This document shows, in pieces, positions 1 to 11,200 of a DNA stretch of 64,000 bases. Each line of letters begins with the position of its first letter. The first letter of the stretch is position 1. Source of the DNA: Saturnia japonica (lineage: Eukaryota; Arthropoda; Insecta; Lepidoptera; Saturniidae); contig CM065325.1 in NCBI GenBank assembly GCA_033032175.1, positions 2,012,930 through 2,076,929 of the forward strand. The letters are read 5' to 3'. The position numbers and the translations under genes were made by a program. The notes beneath the pieces were generated by a model. It saw nothing but the letters and a program-made list of their open reading frames with translations. It had not been told where the DNA came from and did not search any database.

Positions 1-2107
1 GATCCGGATCTCGTGATAGTCTTCGTTCGATAGCGTGGAATCTTCGCAATGCAACATCCCGAGAACCATCGAAGGTTGGTTCTGATCCAGTTTTAAAAGG
101 AATACGTACCATATATCGGCCAGATTCATCGCGAGTATGATCAGACTTAAACTTTTGCTCGCATAGTAATTCATCTGGAGTCAATATTGATGAACTTGGT
201 ACGGAATCAAGTTCCCAAAATCGTTGTACTAAAGCATTTAACTCGTTATCGATATCTGGTAATGTATGTAACAAAGTGCTAGACGATATGCATGTCTTGC
301 CTAAAAGAATCCAACCAAAAATTGAATTAAACGCGGTAGGTTGGTTGGAACCGCCTTTAATATGTTAGTTAAGAATAGATTCTGCGAATACGTCCGCAGC
401 GAATAGTAAATCGATAGGTCCTGGAATATCAAAACCAGGATCCGCCAAGGATAACGATTTAATATGTGACCATCCCGATGTGTTCAACTGCGCGATTGGT
501 TGATCGCCACATATTTTAGAAATAACGTGCATATTTAATTTGTACAACACTCGACCGTCAGTTCCGACAGAACACACGACGTCACCGATGATCGGTGCTG
601 CCGCATCTCCCAGCCCACTAACGTTCGCGATAGTCTTAACAGATTTTAAGTTTAATTTTTGTATCGCCGATTCAGTAATAAAACTACTTTGACTGCCGGT
701 GTCAAATAAAGCACGGAAAGATTGCATGTTGCCTGAAGCATCCAGAATTTGAACGATAGCTGTTGCTAACAGCACGGTAATGTTTGGTTGAGATCTTGAC
801 ACCAAAGTTGACCCGATATGCTTTGGCTCGTTATTAGAATTGTCACGATGGAGCAAAGTATGATGTTTATGTTTGCATTTGCGACACGAGAAAATCGAAT
901 GGCAATTCTTCAGTTGATGTGAAGATTTCAAGCAGTTAAAACACCAGTTCTTTTGTTTAGCTATAAGCTGGCGATCGTCAAGCGATTTGTTTAAAAATTC
1001 TTGACATGATGTAATTGCATGTGCCTGATTGCAATAAGGACACTTACCCGAAAATGAGTCAATTTTATTATCAACCACACTCTTTTTATCATATTTTTCA
1101 GATGCAACAACAAGCGCTTGTGAAGTAGCAACATGCTTGTATTGATTTGACACATGCCTATGCTTAGGTGGATATTTTATGACTTCATTCGATTCGGAAA
1201 AATGTGTGTCACGCAACATAGCTTCGCATTTAGATCGAAGAAAACTCTTAAGTTGATCATAAGACGGTAATTCGATATCTGAATATTTTTCCTCAAAACT
1301 ACGGCGGATATCTTTGTCAAGTTTCGATAAAATGTGATAAACTAAAACAAAATCCCAATTCGCAACCGGTAAGTTGATCGTTTTTAGAATACTCAAATTC
1401 TCTTCGAAAAGATCAAGCGACTTCTGGAACTCGCGCGCGTTGATGTATTTAAAGTCAATATTTAAAATATCTCTCCAACAGCTAAACGCTAAGGTACGTT
1501 TACACTTGTAGCGAGCAATAAGTGAATTATACGCATCATGATAATGTTCGTGAGTCATAGGGTACGCTTTTACTACTAACAACGCATCGCCGCTAAGAGA
1601 AGATATCAAATAATGAAACTTTTCCGTATCTGTAAGTGAAGTAGAATTATGAATTAAAGCGTTAAAAGTATCAAAATATTCGGGCCATTGTTTGATGTTC
1701 CCGCCGAAATTAGGCAGAACGATTTTCGGCAAACGAATATTTTGTGATGAAGTCCTATGCGATTGATTAGATTCACTTTTAGTTAATTTCCGGTGAATCG
1801 ATAATATTCGATAATACATATCATCAAAATGTTCTTGGATTTCATTTTCGTTGTCATCCGAGTTATCTATTAGGTCTAAAATAGTAACATGCGCGTTCTC
1901 GAAACTCGACGTAATTTCTTTAACATCCTGATGATATGATAAAAATAAGTCGCTGTGTGAAGGGTCCTCTATAGCTAAAGTACCGATTTCCAAAGCCTTT
2001 GCTAACCGTTTAATAGCAATTGTACGTTATCTGCGTAAAGATGCTAAGTCTTGAATTGTATGAGATTGCTCAAAAGAGGTCGATTTAGCCTTTGTTAAAC
2101 TTGGCAT
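1..2107 (-). pseudogene. BEL/Pao LTR retrotransposon gag-protease region, cut by the window edge
   Basis: A long - strand frame runs from an ATG at 2107 to the left edge, with in-frame stops at 2027-2029 and 365-367. The main open part, 365-1993, is 542 residues. It contains, in order, a DUF1759-type gag domain (KIVLPNFGGNIKQWPEYFD and the following 90 residues), two cysteine/histidine zinc-knuckle-like stretches (CPYCNQAH and CFNCLKSSHQLKNC, then CRKCKHKHH), and a retropepsin-like aspartyl protease with FDTGSQSSF and VSGLGDAAAP. Below 365 the frame continues with FGWILLGK and a typical BEL/Pao pre-RT linker. This order is characteristic of BEL/Pao polyproteins. Reverse transcriptase and integrase would lie left of the window. 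Two stops in an otherwise open frame indicate a young but probably inactive copy. Confidence 0.85.
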
Positions 2108-2606
2108 TTTACGCGTAGTATGTTTTCTAAGGATCGGCATCATGAACTATTTTAGGTTCGATAATTGAAAAAATAAATTCAAATTAATTTGACACGTGAA
2201 GAAAAAAGAATTCAATTTTAAAAACGTAAACAAATGAATTTTCGAATTTATATTTCGATTTGCAACAAATGACAAAAATATGTAAGAAAATTTGAAAGGT
2301 CACAATATATGATAAAATATATGTATTTATATATATAATACTATTTAGTCGATGAAATTATTATAAGCCGATGAAATTAATTAAGTACCGATGAAATATA
2401 GTGATTACTTAATTAGATCTTACAATAATTTCCGATGACACACAAATGATATATATGTGAAATATCTGTTCGATGGTAACTATTGTACGATTTAGATATA
2501 TATGAATAGGTATTTAGGTATGATTACTCGCAATATTAAGTAAGAACTACGACGATGACCAGAAATACCACAAACATATACCACGATTGAGAATAATATC
2601 GGTGGA

Positions 2607-2625
2607 AATCCCGGGTTCGGCACCA
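2607..2625 (-). promoter_or_regulatory. Primer-binding site of the BEL/Pao element
   Basis: On the - strand the bases starting TGGTGCCGAACCCGGG lie a few bases inside the proposed LTR end and upstream of the gag frame. A TGG start followed by a T-arm-like GAACCCGGG is what a tRNA-primed minus-strand start site looks like. Which tRNA primes it cannot be decided by eye. Confidence 0.6.
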
Positions 2626-2631
2626 AAAAGA

Positions 2632-2962
2632 TGTAGCATCCGCACCGAACCGAAATAGCGGTGGCTTAGCTACACTGGGTAATTTCGATACGGTATAAAA
2701 CGATGTTCAAAAACTAGATAGCACTGGAACAAATACAATGCTCTCACGTACCTTGGACTGCTCCAACACTTACGATGATATCCACCGACACGATTCAGGT
2801 CACCATACGAATTCAGATTCGGTTTTGCACAGCGATTCTTGTTGCGTGCCTCGCGATAAGAGCTCCAAAAAATTCGACGAGTACATAAAGCATGACAGCT
2901 GTCAGCTGCGTTTGCCAGTCCCATCGAGTATTGATAATAAGGTTTTATATGAGTACGAAACA
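2632..2962 (-). repeat. 5' LTR of the BEL/Pao element (ends inferred)
   Basis: Read on the - strand the segment starts TGTTTCGTACTC at 2962, has a TATA-like ATATAAAACC just inside, and ends in ACA at 2632, seven bases before the primer-binding site. It includes the palindromic AGCTGACAGCTGTC. The start is the best TGT candidate, not a proven end, because the matching 3' LTR is outside the window. Short open frames in both strands here are shadows. Confidence 0.5.
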
Positions 2963-3126
2963 ATTTATTTATTTAATTTTTCAAATTTAAAATGAACTTT
3001 GTTGATTATCCTTTTCCAATCCTTCTATTATTTTATTTTAATTAATTATTTGCATGCAATTAAAAACTATTTTTTAATGATGCCAAAGAAGTATAACTTC
3101 TCACGCGCGTACATAAGTACACGCAC

Positions 3127-5673
3127 CTATTTTTTTTTTATTATTTGATATTTGAAACCGCCGTGATCAATTTTATTATACCCAAAAACGTGGTATCTTT
3201 TATGAGTGTGAGTTTTCTTCTTCATATGCTCTAAATATCTGAATCTTTGTATCATGATGTCATGACGATCCATCAAAATAGTACTTTTTGATTGGCACTT
3301 TACAAATTCATAGCCAATATTCTTCAGAATAAGCCTGTAAAAAAGCATAAGTTATAAAATGTATCAACGTTAAACTATAGCAAGTAAAATAAGTAGATAC
3401 ATATATGTGTTACTTCAATGATTCTCTGCTTCCATTGAAATCAATATCTTCCCGAAGAGTTTGTAACAATTTCCTCACTGTTGGAATTTCATTCCGTACA
3501 GTATAAAATTTCTTTATTTTATTTCTGATCACTTCTAAATCAAAACTGTCCAGATTAATTTTTTTCTTTCCCCCTTTCCTCTTTTTACCAGGCGTACAGA
3601 ACACACCTCCATTTACTCTTCCTTCTTTAATAATTCTTCGTATGGTAGAAGAAGAAACCCCTGTAAGTAACAGTTCAATAACATAGAGTAAGGATAGTAC
3701 ACTAATAATATATAGTAATAATATTACTTATTTGATTTCATCATGGGTTTTAATTTTTCTTTTAATGTACGAGAACCCTTAATAATTTACACACAAAAAT
3801 GTTTGTTTGCAAAATATCAAAAAAGCTGCCAAACTACACTCATCAAAAAAGTCTAAGCAACATGTACTAATTAAAATTTTAGGATGGTTCCTCACATTAT
3901 AACGTTGTATTTTATTTTTAAAATAATATCTTTAGGGTTCTATGATGTAAAAATAACAGCTGTTGTCTTTATAAGTTCTTTTAATAACAGAAATGAACAA
4001 TATTAGAATATACTGTAGAAACTAAGATACATAAGAAACTAAACTTTTTTCTTACAAAATGAAATTTCTAAAGAAAATGTATTTATTGTGAAAGAATAGA
4101 ACAATTTAATACAAAGTATGGGCTCCTCTGCTATTCAGAACTTGTCGGCAACGATTATTCATTGAATTAATGAGACTGTTTATGTCATCTTGCGGTATTC
4201 GCTCCCAATGGAATTGTAGCAAATCCTTCAGCTGTTGGGTTGTTGTCGCTCCGTCCAAGTCCTTCAAAACACGTCTCTGGAAAATGTCCCATGCGTGCTC
4301 GATGGGGTTGAGATCTGGCGATTGTGCAGGCCAGGGAAATACCCGGATGTTCTCCGTTGCAAAGTATTCACTGGTTCGCCGAGCTGTATGTGAACGCGCA
4401 TTGTCATGCATTAATATAAAATCGAAGCCAAAGGTTTGTGCAAATGGGTAGACATAAAGTCTGAGAATATCCTCAATGTAATTTTCAGCATTCATGTTTC
4501 CATTTACAAAAACGAGCTCAGTTCGCCTGTTCTTCATAATACCCGCCTATAACATAACTGTTGAGCCGCTGTATGGATGAACTTCCTGAACGCACCTGAG
4601 CCTTTCAGTATTTCCGGGCCGACGATACACTCGCACCCTTCTTGTATCAGGCTTAAACCCGAATCGCGACTCATCGGAAAACATAATTTTATCCCATTGT
4701 TCCTGGGTCCATGTTATGCGTTCTCTACACCATTCATATCGACGAGCGCGATTCCCGTTACGTATCGGTGGGCACCTGATTGGGCGTCGAGCTCGTAGGC
4801 CGTACTCATGCAGTCGATTTCGCACAGTTTGAGGACTTACATCAACACCACTTGAAATTTGTAGCCTCAAACTTATCTCTTGAGCGGTTAACATCGGCTG
4901 GCGTCTTGCAGTCAGTTGTATGTACCGGTCTTGCCGAGTGGTTGTACTCCTTTTACGGCCTGGATGCTGTTCAGCGGATTCTCCTGTATTAATGTAGCGC
5001 TGCCAAAGACGACAAATAACACTTCTATGAATGCCAAAATGTCGAGATACCTGAGATTGATTACTTCCCGCTTGCAACATCCCTACAGCTCTTTGCATTT
5101 CATCTGCCATCAAATGACGTCGCTTCATGACGTAAAGAATATCTAACAATTCAATTTTGTCGCTAACTTTATTTAAATGGTTGGTAAAATTATAAAATCA
5201 AGACTAAACGTAGCAAATAAAACGCACTTAAATTCAAACAAATTCGCAGTCATTTGAATTTTATGAAAAAACATAAGATAATCAAATATATTTTTTACAA
5301 CCAGCCAGTATGTCATCAATAACAAAAAAGTTTACTTACCTACGCACTTTGTTTGAGTAAATATTTAGAAATTAATTAATATAAATGGAAAAATTTGTAA
5401 TATCACGCATGTTGCTTAGACTTTTTTGATGTGTGTATTACTAACTGTAACTTTAACACTATGATTAAAATAATAATAATTGTTTCGGTACTTAGAAAAA
5501 TGTATGTATAAAATATAAAGTATCTTGACTTGTTAGTTCTACTTACCGGTGAATGTTTGAACTCTCTTTAAAATCGAAGATTCTGATTGGCCTCCATCTT
5601 CTTCTGCACAAATCCTTTGGTATACATTGTAAACAACGTTCCTTGCTTGTAATCGAATTGGTTTTTTCGACAT
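3127..5673 (-). CDS. Spliced HTH-domain protein related to IS630/Tc1-type transposase N-terminus, no DDE domain
   Basis: Three - strand exons join in phase: 5547-5673 (ATG at 5673, MSKKPIRLQARN), 3414-3660 (starts GVSSSTIRRIIKEG) and 3127-3334 (LILKNIGYEFVKC). Splice sites are GTAAGT/ACAG and GTAACA/ACAG. The product is 193 residues with no stop or frameshift. It looks like the N-terminal winged-helix DNA-binding part of a widespread insect transposase-like family, in which a DDE_3 endonuclease normally follows the DRHDI...YLEHMKK region. Here the protein ends shortly after that point in a lysine-rich tail, so no catalytic domain is encoded. The first intron holds a Tc1 element (3837-5435). 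It could be a domesticated DNA-binding protein or simply a truncated remnant. Family recognition is by memory, not by search. Confidence 0.5.
3837..5435 (-). mobile_element. Nearly intact Tc1-like element (1599 bp), TA target duplication
   Basis: Near-perfect 30-bp terminal inverted repeats (CACTCATCAAAAAAGTCT at 3837 and its complement ending 5435, one mismatch) are flanked by TA at 3835-3836 and 5436-5437. The transposase gene lies inside. The element is inserted in the intron of the HTH gene at 3127-5673. High TIR identity and a single coding lesion suggest recent arrival. Confidence 0.92.
4106..5149 (-). pseudogene. Tc1/mariner DD34E transposase with one nonsense codon
   Basis: The - strand frame from the ATG at 5149 reads through an HTH DNA-binding region (QSQVSRHFGIHRSVICRLWQ), a second HTH, then the DDE domain: IMFSDESRFGF (first Asp), ILMHDNARSHTA (second Asp) and SPDLNPIEHAWD (Glu). 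Exactly 34 residues separate the second Asp from the Glu, so it is DD34E, the Tc1 type. The frame is broken once, by TAG at 4547-4549 where the family has Trp (VML-W-AGI). The remainder to 4106 is open and in the same frame. Full length would be about 345 residues, normal for Tc1. The copy is dead as written, but only by one change. Confidence 0.9.
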
Positions 5674-5699
5674 TTTCACGAAAACTGTAACTTGACTTG

Positions 5700-6600
5700 T
5701 AACTTGTGATTCTGGTACACCTATAGCTTTCTCATTCAATTCTTTGTTTACATAGTAACAATTTTGTTGGTTGATGCGTGTCTTAATAGTATACAAATTA
5801 CCTTCTAAGTTGCCTATCATTATCATATATACCTTTTCACACATAAAACAGTCACTCCCATCTGTATTAAAAACCTGATGATCTCTGTCTTTCGAATCTT
5901 CCTTGTCCTCGATATGTCCCTCGAGCTTGTCCTGGATATGTGCCACGACCATGTCCTGGGTACACCCCGCGTCCTTGTCCTTGATAGTCGCCCCGTCTTT
6001 GGCCCATGTAAGCTCTGCGCCGCTCTCCTTGTCCGTAGTATCCACCTCCTCTTTGTATAGAATATCCACGACCTTGATCACCGTATGAGTATTGAGTACG
6101 GGAACGACAATCCTTTTTAAGTGATCCGGTTTTCCACAATTAAAACAATTAAACTTATTCCATGATGACGACCTGGCTTGGGCTCGAAAAGCATTTGAAC
6201 TATCATATGATGCTTCATTAGATTTTTCCTCTACACTTTTTCATTTTATTTTACTCTTCAAATAGATTTCTACAATTTCTAAGGTAAAACATCTGTCAAA
6301 TCTCTAATATGACTATAATTCTATGGCAGCACTTTTAACATATAATTAATTTTTTCCGACTCCGTTATGACTGCACCGGACTGCTTCAGTTCATTCACTG
6401 CTTTTTCAAAAACATCAAAAAATAATGACACACATCGGTATAATTTTTCCACTTGACACATTCAAGATTATGTCGGCACAAAATTTGCAAAGCCGTTGAC
6501 TTTTTTAGGTACATTTCATTAAATGTTTGGATAATTTCATAAGCTGAATCCAATTCACTTATATATTCTAACTGTCCGTTAGTAATCAAGTAAATTGTCA
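5700..6600 (-). pseudogene. Decayed Copia-like retrotransposon gag/pre-integrase remnant
   Basis: On the - strand, 6395-6589 encodes ELDSAYEIIQTFNEMYLKK, a Copia-type gag N-terminus. It is followed at 6300-6400 by VNELKQSGAVITESEK and then stop-broken sequence. Around 6110-6150 a CCHC zinc knuckle (CFNCGKPDHLK) is split by a frameshift, then comes an RG/GQ-rich tail (5867-6100). At 5715-5830 a pre-integrase-like piece reads LYTIKTRINQQNCYYVNKEL. Frameshifts and stops throughout show an old, inactive copy. It abuts the start of the HTH gene on the same strand. Confidence 0.65.
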
Positions 6601-6975
6601 GTTGTATGTCTGGGTGTTAAATATCTATATGTATAATGTTTAGTTACGATAATTACTTTAGCGGAGGTGTGAGGAACAGAGAGTTAAGTTCCTCATCCGC
6701 CATAGAAAAGGGAGGATCCTCCGGCCAGACGGGTGCTATGTCTGGCGGGCAGCTGCCTCGACGGTTGTAGTCGGGTTCTTGTATATATACTCAATGATTG
6801 AGTTAATTTCTATAGCGCAATGTAGGATAGTAGGAAGCTACTTATGTGGGTCGATAGATGTCGCTATGTGTCGCTACGTAGTTGTGTCGATGCGTCAGTT
6901 GTGGCGAGAGATGTCGCTACAATTACCATTGTAATGTGTGAAATTGTGTCTCCATATTTATTTTATGTGTATATA
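6601..6975. other. No gene; repeat-like GC-richer block
   Basis: Bases 6660-6780 are a GC-richer block (GGAGGATCCTCCGGCC...) of a type seen repeatedly in lepidopteran repeats. At 6840-6920 a short internally repetitive stretch contains GTCGCTA several times. No coding frame is supportable. Confidence 0.4.
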
Positions 6976-7654
6976 CATTAAAAGCTCCTTCGCGTTTTCA
7001 CTATTCGCGGATCAAAAAAATGTGACGACCCAATTCCTATATTTGCGGCTAACGATTTATTTATTCGCGGACCTAATCGGTACATACACATTGATAAAAA
7101 GGATTCCAATATGTAGGTATCCAACCGAATATCCTTTCTAAAGGCGTCGTCAAATGGACTAATAAAAAAGTAAAATAGACCTTATTACAAGGATGCCTAA
7201 AGTATGTTGTTAAATGATATCGCCGCTGTATTGGTTCCGCCTTTGTCACAAGCCGCCTTCACGCGGTCGGCGTTTTTGAGAATGTAAACAAACAGAATGA
7301 AATCAACCTCAACAAGCTCTGAAAACGTGACATTTAATTTGAAAAATCTTAGTGAAGGTTTGAGAATGGCAAATGAGCTTTGTGATTTCTTTATGAAAAT
7401 TGATCCGTCTATGAAATTGCTAATGCCACTGCTAAATATCAGTCTGAATTGAAGGAGCTTTTAAGAACTGTCAGGCAAGAAAATAATCCAATATTCTTTA
7501 AACAATTGGCTAAGTCTGAATATAATAATTAATCAATACTTGTTTTTTATTTTGTCACCTAGGAACGTGTCCCCTATAATCCCGTATAAATTACCATTTC
7601 ATATTCGCGGCATATTTACGAAACATATACCCCGCGAATAAAGAACTTTTACTG
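6976..7654 (+). mobile_element. pogo/Tigger-like DNA transposon remnant with TA flanks
   Basis: The ends are inverted copies: CATTAAAAGCTCCTT at 6976 and the complement of CAGTAAAAGTTCTTT ending 7654. Both arms then contain ATTCGCGG motifs, and each end is flanked by TA. Inside, 7299-7532 encodes the C-terminal end of a Tigger/CENP-B-type transposase (LRMANELCDFFMKIDPSMK, then ATAKYQSELKELLRTVRQEN after a frameshift near 7418). The element is 679 bp, so it is internally deleted and not autonomous. Confidence 0.7.
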
Positions 7655-7679
7655 TATATTTTTTCATCATTTTTTAATG

Positions 7680-8005
7680 TGGGTTTACATATTTAAAAAA
7701 AATGTAAATTACCTCAAAAGGCCTGCAGTCCTGAGGCCACAGAGAAATTTCTTTAGAGATTTATGTCTACTTGGGGCGGTCAGATTAATGGAATAACTCC
7801 ACTCTACAGAATCTCAGCCAAAAAACCTTGTGTTGTGTACTTGTGTCCCTACCGTGAGTAGGGTTTCCACAGCTCCTTGGGATAGGGTGTTGAAGTTCAC
7901 CAACGTGTTGTGATATTTATGGTAATAAAAGTGTCCATAGGCTAAGGTATCTACTTCCATCAGGTGGGCTATATGCTTGTTTGCCACCATAGTTTAAAAA
8001 AAAAT
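7680..8005. repeat. Interspersed retroelement-tail-like repeat
   Basis: The sequence from about 7720 to 7995 ends in CATCAGGTGGGCTATATGC and TTGTTTGCCACC, a motif typical of the 3' tails of lepidopteran RTE-type retroelements and derived SINEs. A relative occurs at 29930-29995. It sits immediately upstream of the Sgf11 exon acceptor at 8031. No reading frame was recognised. Confidence 0.45.
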
Positions 8006-8032
8006 TATGTTCTACTATGTTATCATTGCTAG

Positions 8033-8222
8033 GTATGGGCCGGAACAGCTCTCGTATAGCGTCGCGGCGTATAGCATCAAACAGTCGTGAGCCAACGTCA
8101 TACGCTGGGCTGCTCAGCGATGATGAAGACGACGCTGACTGGGCAGGAGGTTCACTGCACAATGAGCGACGGAAGCGTCGGATCAAGAACAACAATAATA
8201 GGAAGCCTAATAAATTACATAA
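8033..8222 (+). CDS. Sgf11: Sgf11 exon a (post-zinc-finger region)
   Basis: The acceptor is TTGCTAG at 8026-8032 and the donor GTATGC at 8223. The exon encodes MGRNSSRIASRRIASN, then an acidic stretch (LLSDDEDDADW) and a basic Arg/Lys/Asn-rich segment. This basic-acidic arrangement matches the family linker between the zinc finger and the SCA7 domain. Two bases precede the first codon, so the missing upstream exon must end with one base (G) of a Gly codon, as expected for CLG-MGRNSSR. Confidence 0.88.
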
Positions 8223-11200
8223 GTATGCTTTCTTTTCACATACCCGTTGTTAACTTTTCCTTTTTTTTTTTTTTAAATATCCTCCCAATTATAGTTAAAT
8301 GAATATTGAATTGACATGATCTATAAATATGAAATGTATGTATTTGTTATTTTATATTTCAATTTGGTGCAAAAATTATTAGTATCTGAAATACTTATCA
8401 AATTTCAAAGTAAAATAGTTTTGTTAGTAATAGTAAATAGTATATTAGTTTTAAGGATTATGTAGATTTGTAGATATTATTGTCTTTTATTTATTAGAAA
8501 GTAACCTATTTTGCCAACCTACTTTTTGGAGATTAATGGGAAGCTAATTAAAAAAGGACTATTTATTTTTAATTTGCTGGCTATAGTATCAAAATTTGTG
8601 TTAAACCAAGCAAATATTGATACAGATCACATTAATACACATATGAAAATTTTTGAGTGATGGCAATACCAAAAGCTACATTTATAAAATGTAACTTTTA
8701 ATTTATATGATAAATAATAGTATACATGGTGTTCCATTTTTAGTGACATGTTACAAAATAAATTGCTGTCTCTTTATCATTTATAAATATTTTGGTAGCA
8801 CATGAATGCACCAATATTTGCGTTATGCATTTTCATGCAATATCTTAAGGAGGTTTGGCAGAGTAGCAAAATCCAGTACAGCGAGGCAACGCACATCACA
8901 TACTTGGTTAGTCAAAATAAAAATTGCTGAATGTGAGTGTATCATATAAGGTATATTATACTGATATGGGGCAGGCAGAATTGCATGCTATGTGTGTAAG
9001 AATAATAAATATTACTCTTATATCCAAACACGAAACACTCACGAATATACCTATACGGGACATTCATTTCATGTTTTATATATATATATATATATTGAAA
9101 GTTATTTTTTACTCATATCTTAATTCTTATTATATTATTCTTCAATCCGCTTTGAATTTTCAAAAAACAAAAATATTTTATTTTATTTAGGCCCTAAGAA
9201 ATTGCTTATAAACATGAAAACACTACCACTACCGGTTTGGAAAACATCGCAGTTATGGTCAAGAGCCGGCAAGAAGTTTTTCTGGTTGAATCTGGCTTAC
9301 CAATTATTTTATATGTATATATTTTTAACTGTGTAATTATTGCTTGCAATTAATATTATGTTTAGTGGATATACAGAGAGGGAGTTATTTCTGGGCATTA
9401 CTATAATTCACATATTATTCCACCTTTTGACATTTAAACCGGTTTGACATGGTTCTTGAACTCATTGTTTGGCAAATCAGTAATGTGCTTAGGGATCTTA
9501 TTATAGTGATATGATTGAGTGGTTATAAGATACTCATTGCACCTTCGAGACCTTTCCTTGCAATTACTGAGTGCTTTTACCTTATATCTCTTCTTTCAGT
9601 ATTAGCCCAAACTGTAGTCGTCGTTTCAATGGAGTGTACGATTAAAAAATAGCTAGTAACCCTGTAACTATATGCTGAACCCTATTTTTCGGTCATATTT
9701 AAAAGACTATAAAGGTAAGCGTCCACATGATCACAGCGATCATCGGTTGTATCGTATTAAACGGATTCTAGTGTTATATGTATGAGTTGCCACACAAGTG
9801 TGTCTATTGATGTGTACAACAATACTGGGAACTTACGCGATAGGTGGGACCGAACGATAACCATGTAAAGTCGAATTCGCGTAACTCTCGATACAATTTT
9901 GCATACAAATACATACAAAAAATGTTTAATTGGGACCGGAGAACAAAAATTAAAATGTGTAATCAGGTCTTAAATAAGACAAGAAATTATATTTTATCTA
10001 TATGTTTAAAAAATGTTAAGACGTAAACCGAAATTATTTGGACATAGAAATAAGACTTCATAACGTAGCCATCTGAGACGGATTGAAAACATTACATAAA
10101 TATTTTCTTAGTATGCATTCTTTTTTTAGTAGCTCGACAATTTGACGGTACTGTCCCTGATGGTAAGCACAGTACTTATCCAAACACAACGGCGATCACC
10201 TAGAGATCGATTTTTTTTCATTTGTAAATAAACGCGTCCATCATTGGTGGCTGTTTCTTTTAACACTTTTGTAATTGATCTGAGCACTTCTATTAATATT
10301 TCAACAATAATTAATCTTTATCGTAACGTTTAAAAAAATCCGTAATTTAGAATTACTGTACTGCACCTATTATAAAGCTAGGTACGGGCAAGGGTGTGGT
10401 AAGCGCGTGGTAACCGTGCGGATGTTGAACGGTCTTCCAGGCAACGTTTTCGCCCCTTCCTTTCTATGATATTAAGGCCTTCTAACGAGGTGTGAAAAGG
10501 CATTTCGCCATACCGGCAACGACTATCGATATATTCTGTCACTGTTGCTTGTGAACAGAACTACTTAACATCAGGTGCTTAGGTAATATTGCCAAGTTTA
10601 ATACTAAAAAAACTTCACGTTAGTTATCCCTTAACTATCCCCTCCCGTGGTCAAAATTTAGGCTACGCCCATGCGCGATTCAAAATTTTCATTATGTACT
10701 GAGAATACTGACTACCGACTGAATAATCCACTTCGCTTATCGTATTGTCCGTTTAATGGGATCCATACGTTACATACGCTTTGAACTTTTGGACGCTTGC
10801 CTTATGACAAAGCTTCAAAAACTACAATATTTCAGTTACCGGCTGTAAATAATATACATCGATCTAAAGAGGAATATAATGGGCTACTTTCGGCGTCATA
10901 GAGAGCGAAAGCGACAAAACGCCACATAATGTACTAAATGACAGAGACTACGCTCTACAAAGCCGAAAGTAGCCGACTATCTCCTTCTGTAGCTAGGTAT
11001 GCATTATTTACAATCGGTAACTGTATATGGAAGGGGAAGTCCGAACAGCTTATCAAAATCTGAATGTAAATTGTTGGATGGAATTCGAAGGTCGTTGTGC
11101 ATGGAGTAATAGATGTGACGTAGCTTTTCTCGGGATGTTTTTCGGAATTAGCGATATAGCATTTTGCTTTATAAATCTATGACGTTCTGCAGCGGTACAA

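Larger units (their letters stand above)
8223..11192. other. Sgf11: Sgf11 intron: AT-rich with LINE scrap and MITE
   Basis: The intron contains a TA microsatellite (9077-9095), a repeat-like block at 9210-9290 with ACCACTACCGGTTTGGAAA, the LINE scrap at 9420-9640 and the palindromic MITE at 10833-11023. Between these, 8260-9200 and 9640-10830 show no coding frame or feature I can name. Confidence 0.6.

Noticed and set aside
4170..5146. Several + strand frames of 70-93 codons
   Set aside because: Antisense shadows of the Tc1 transposase.
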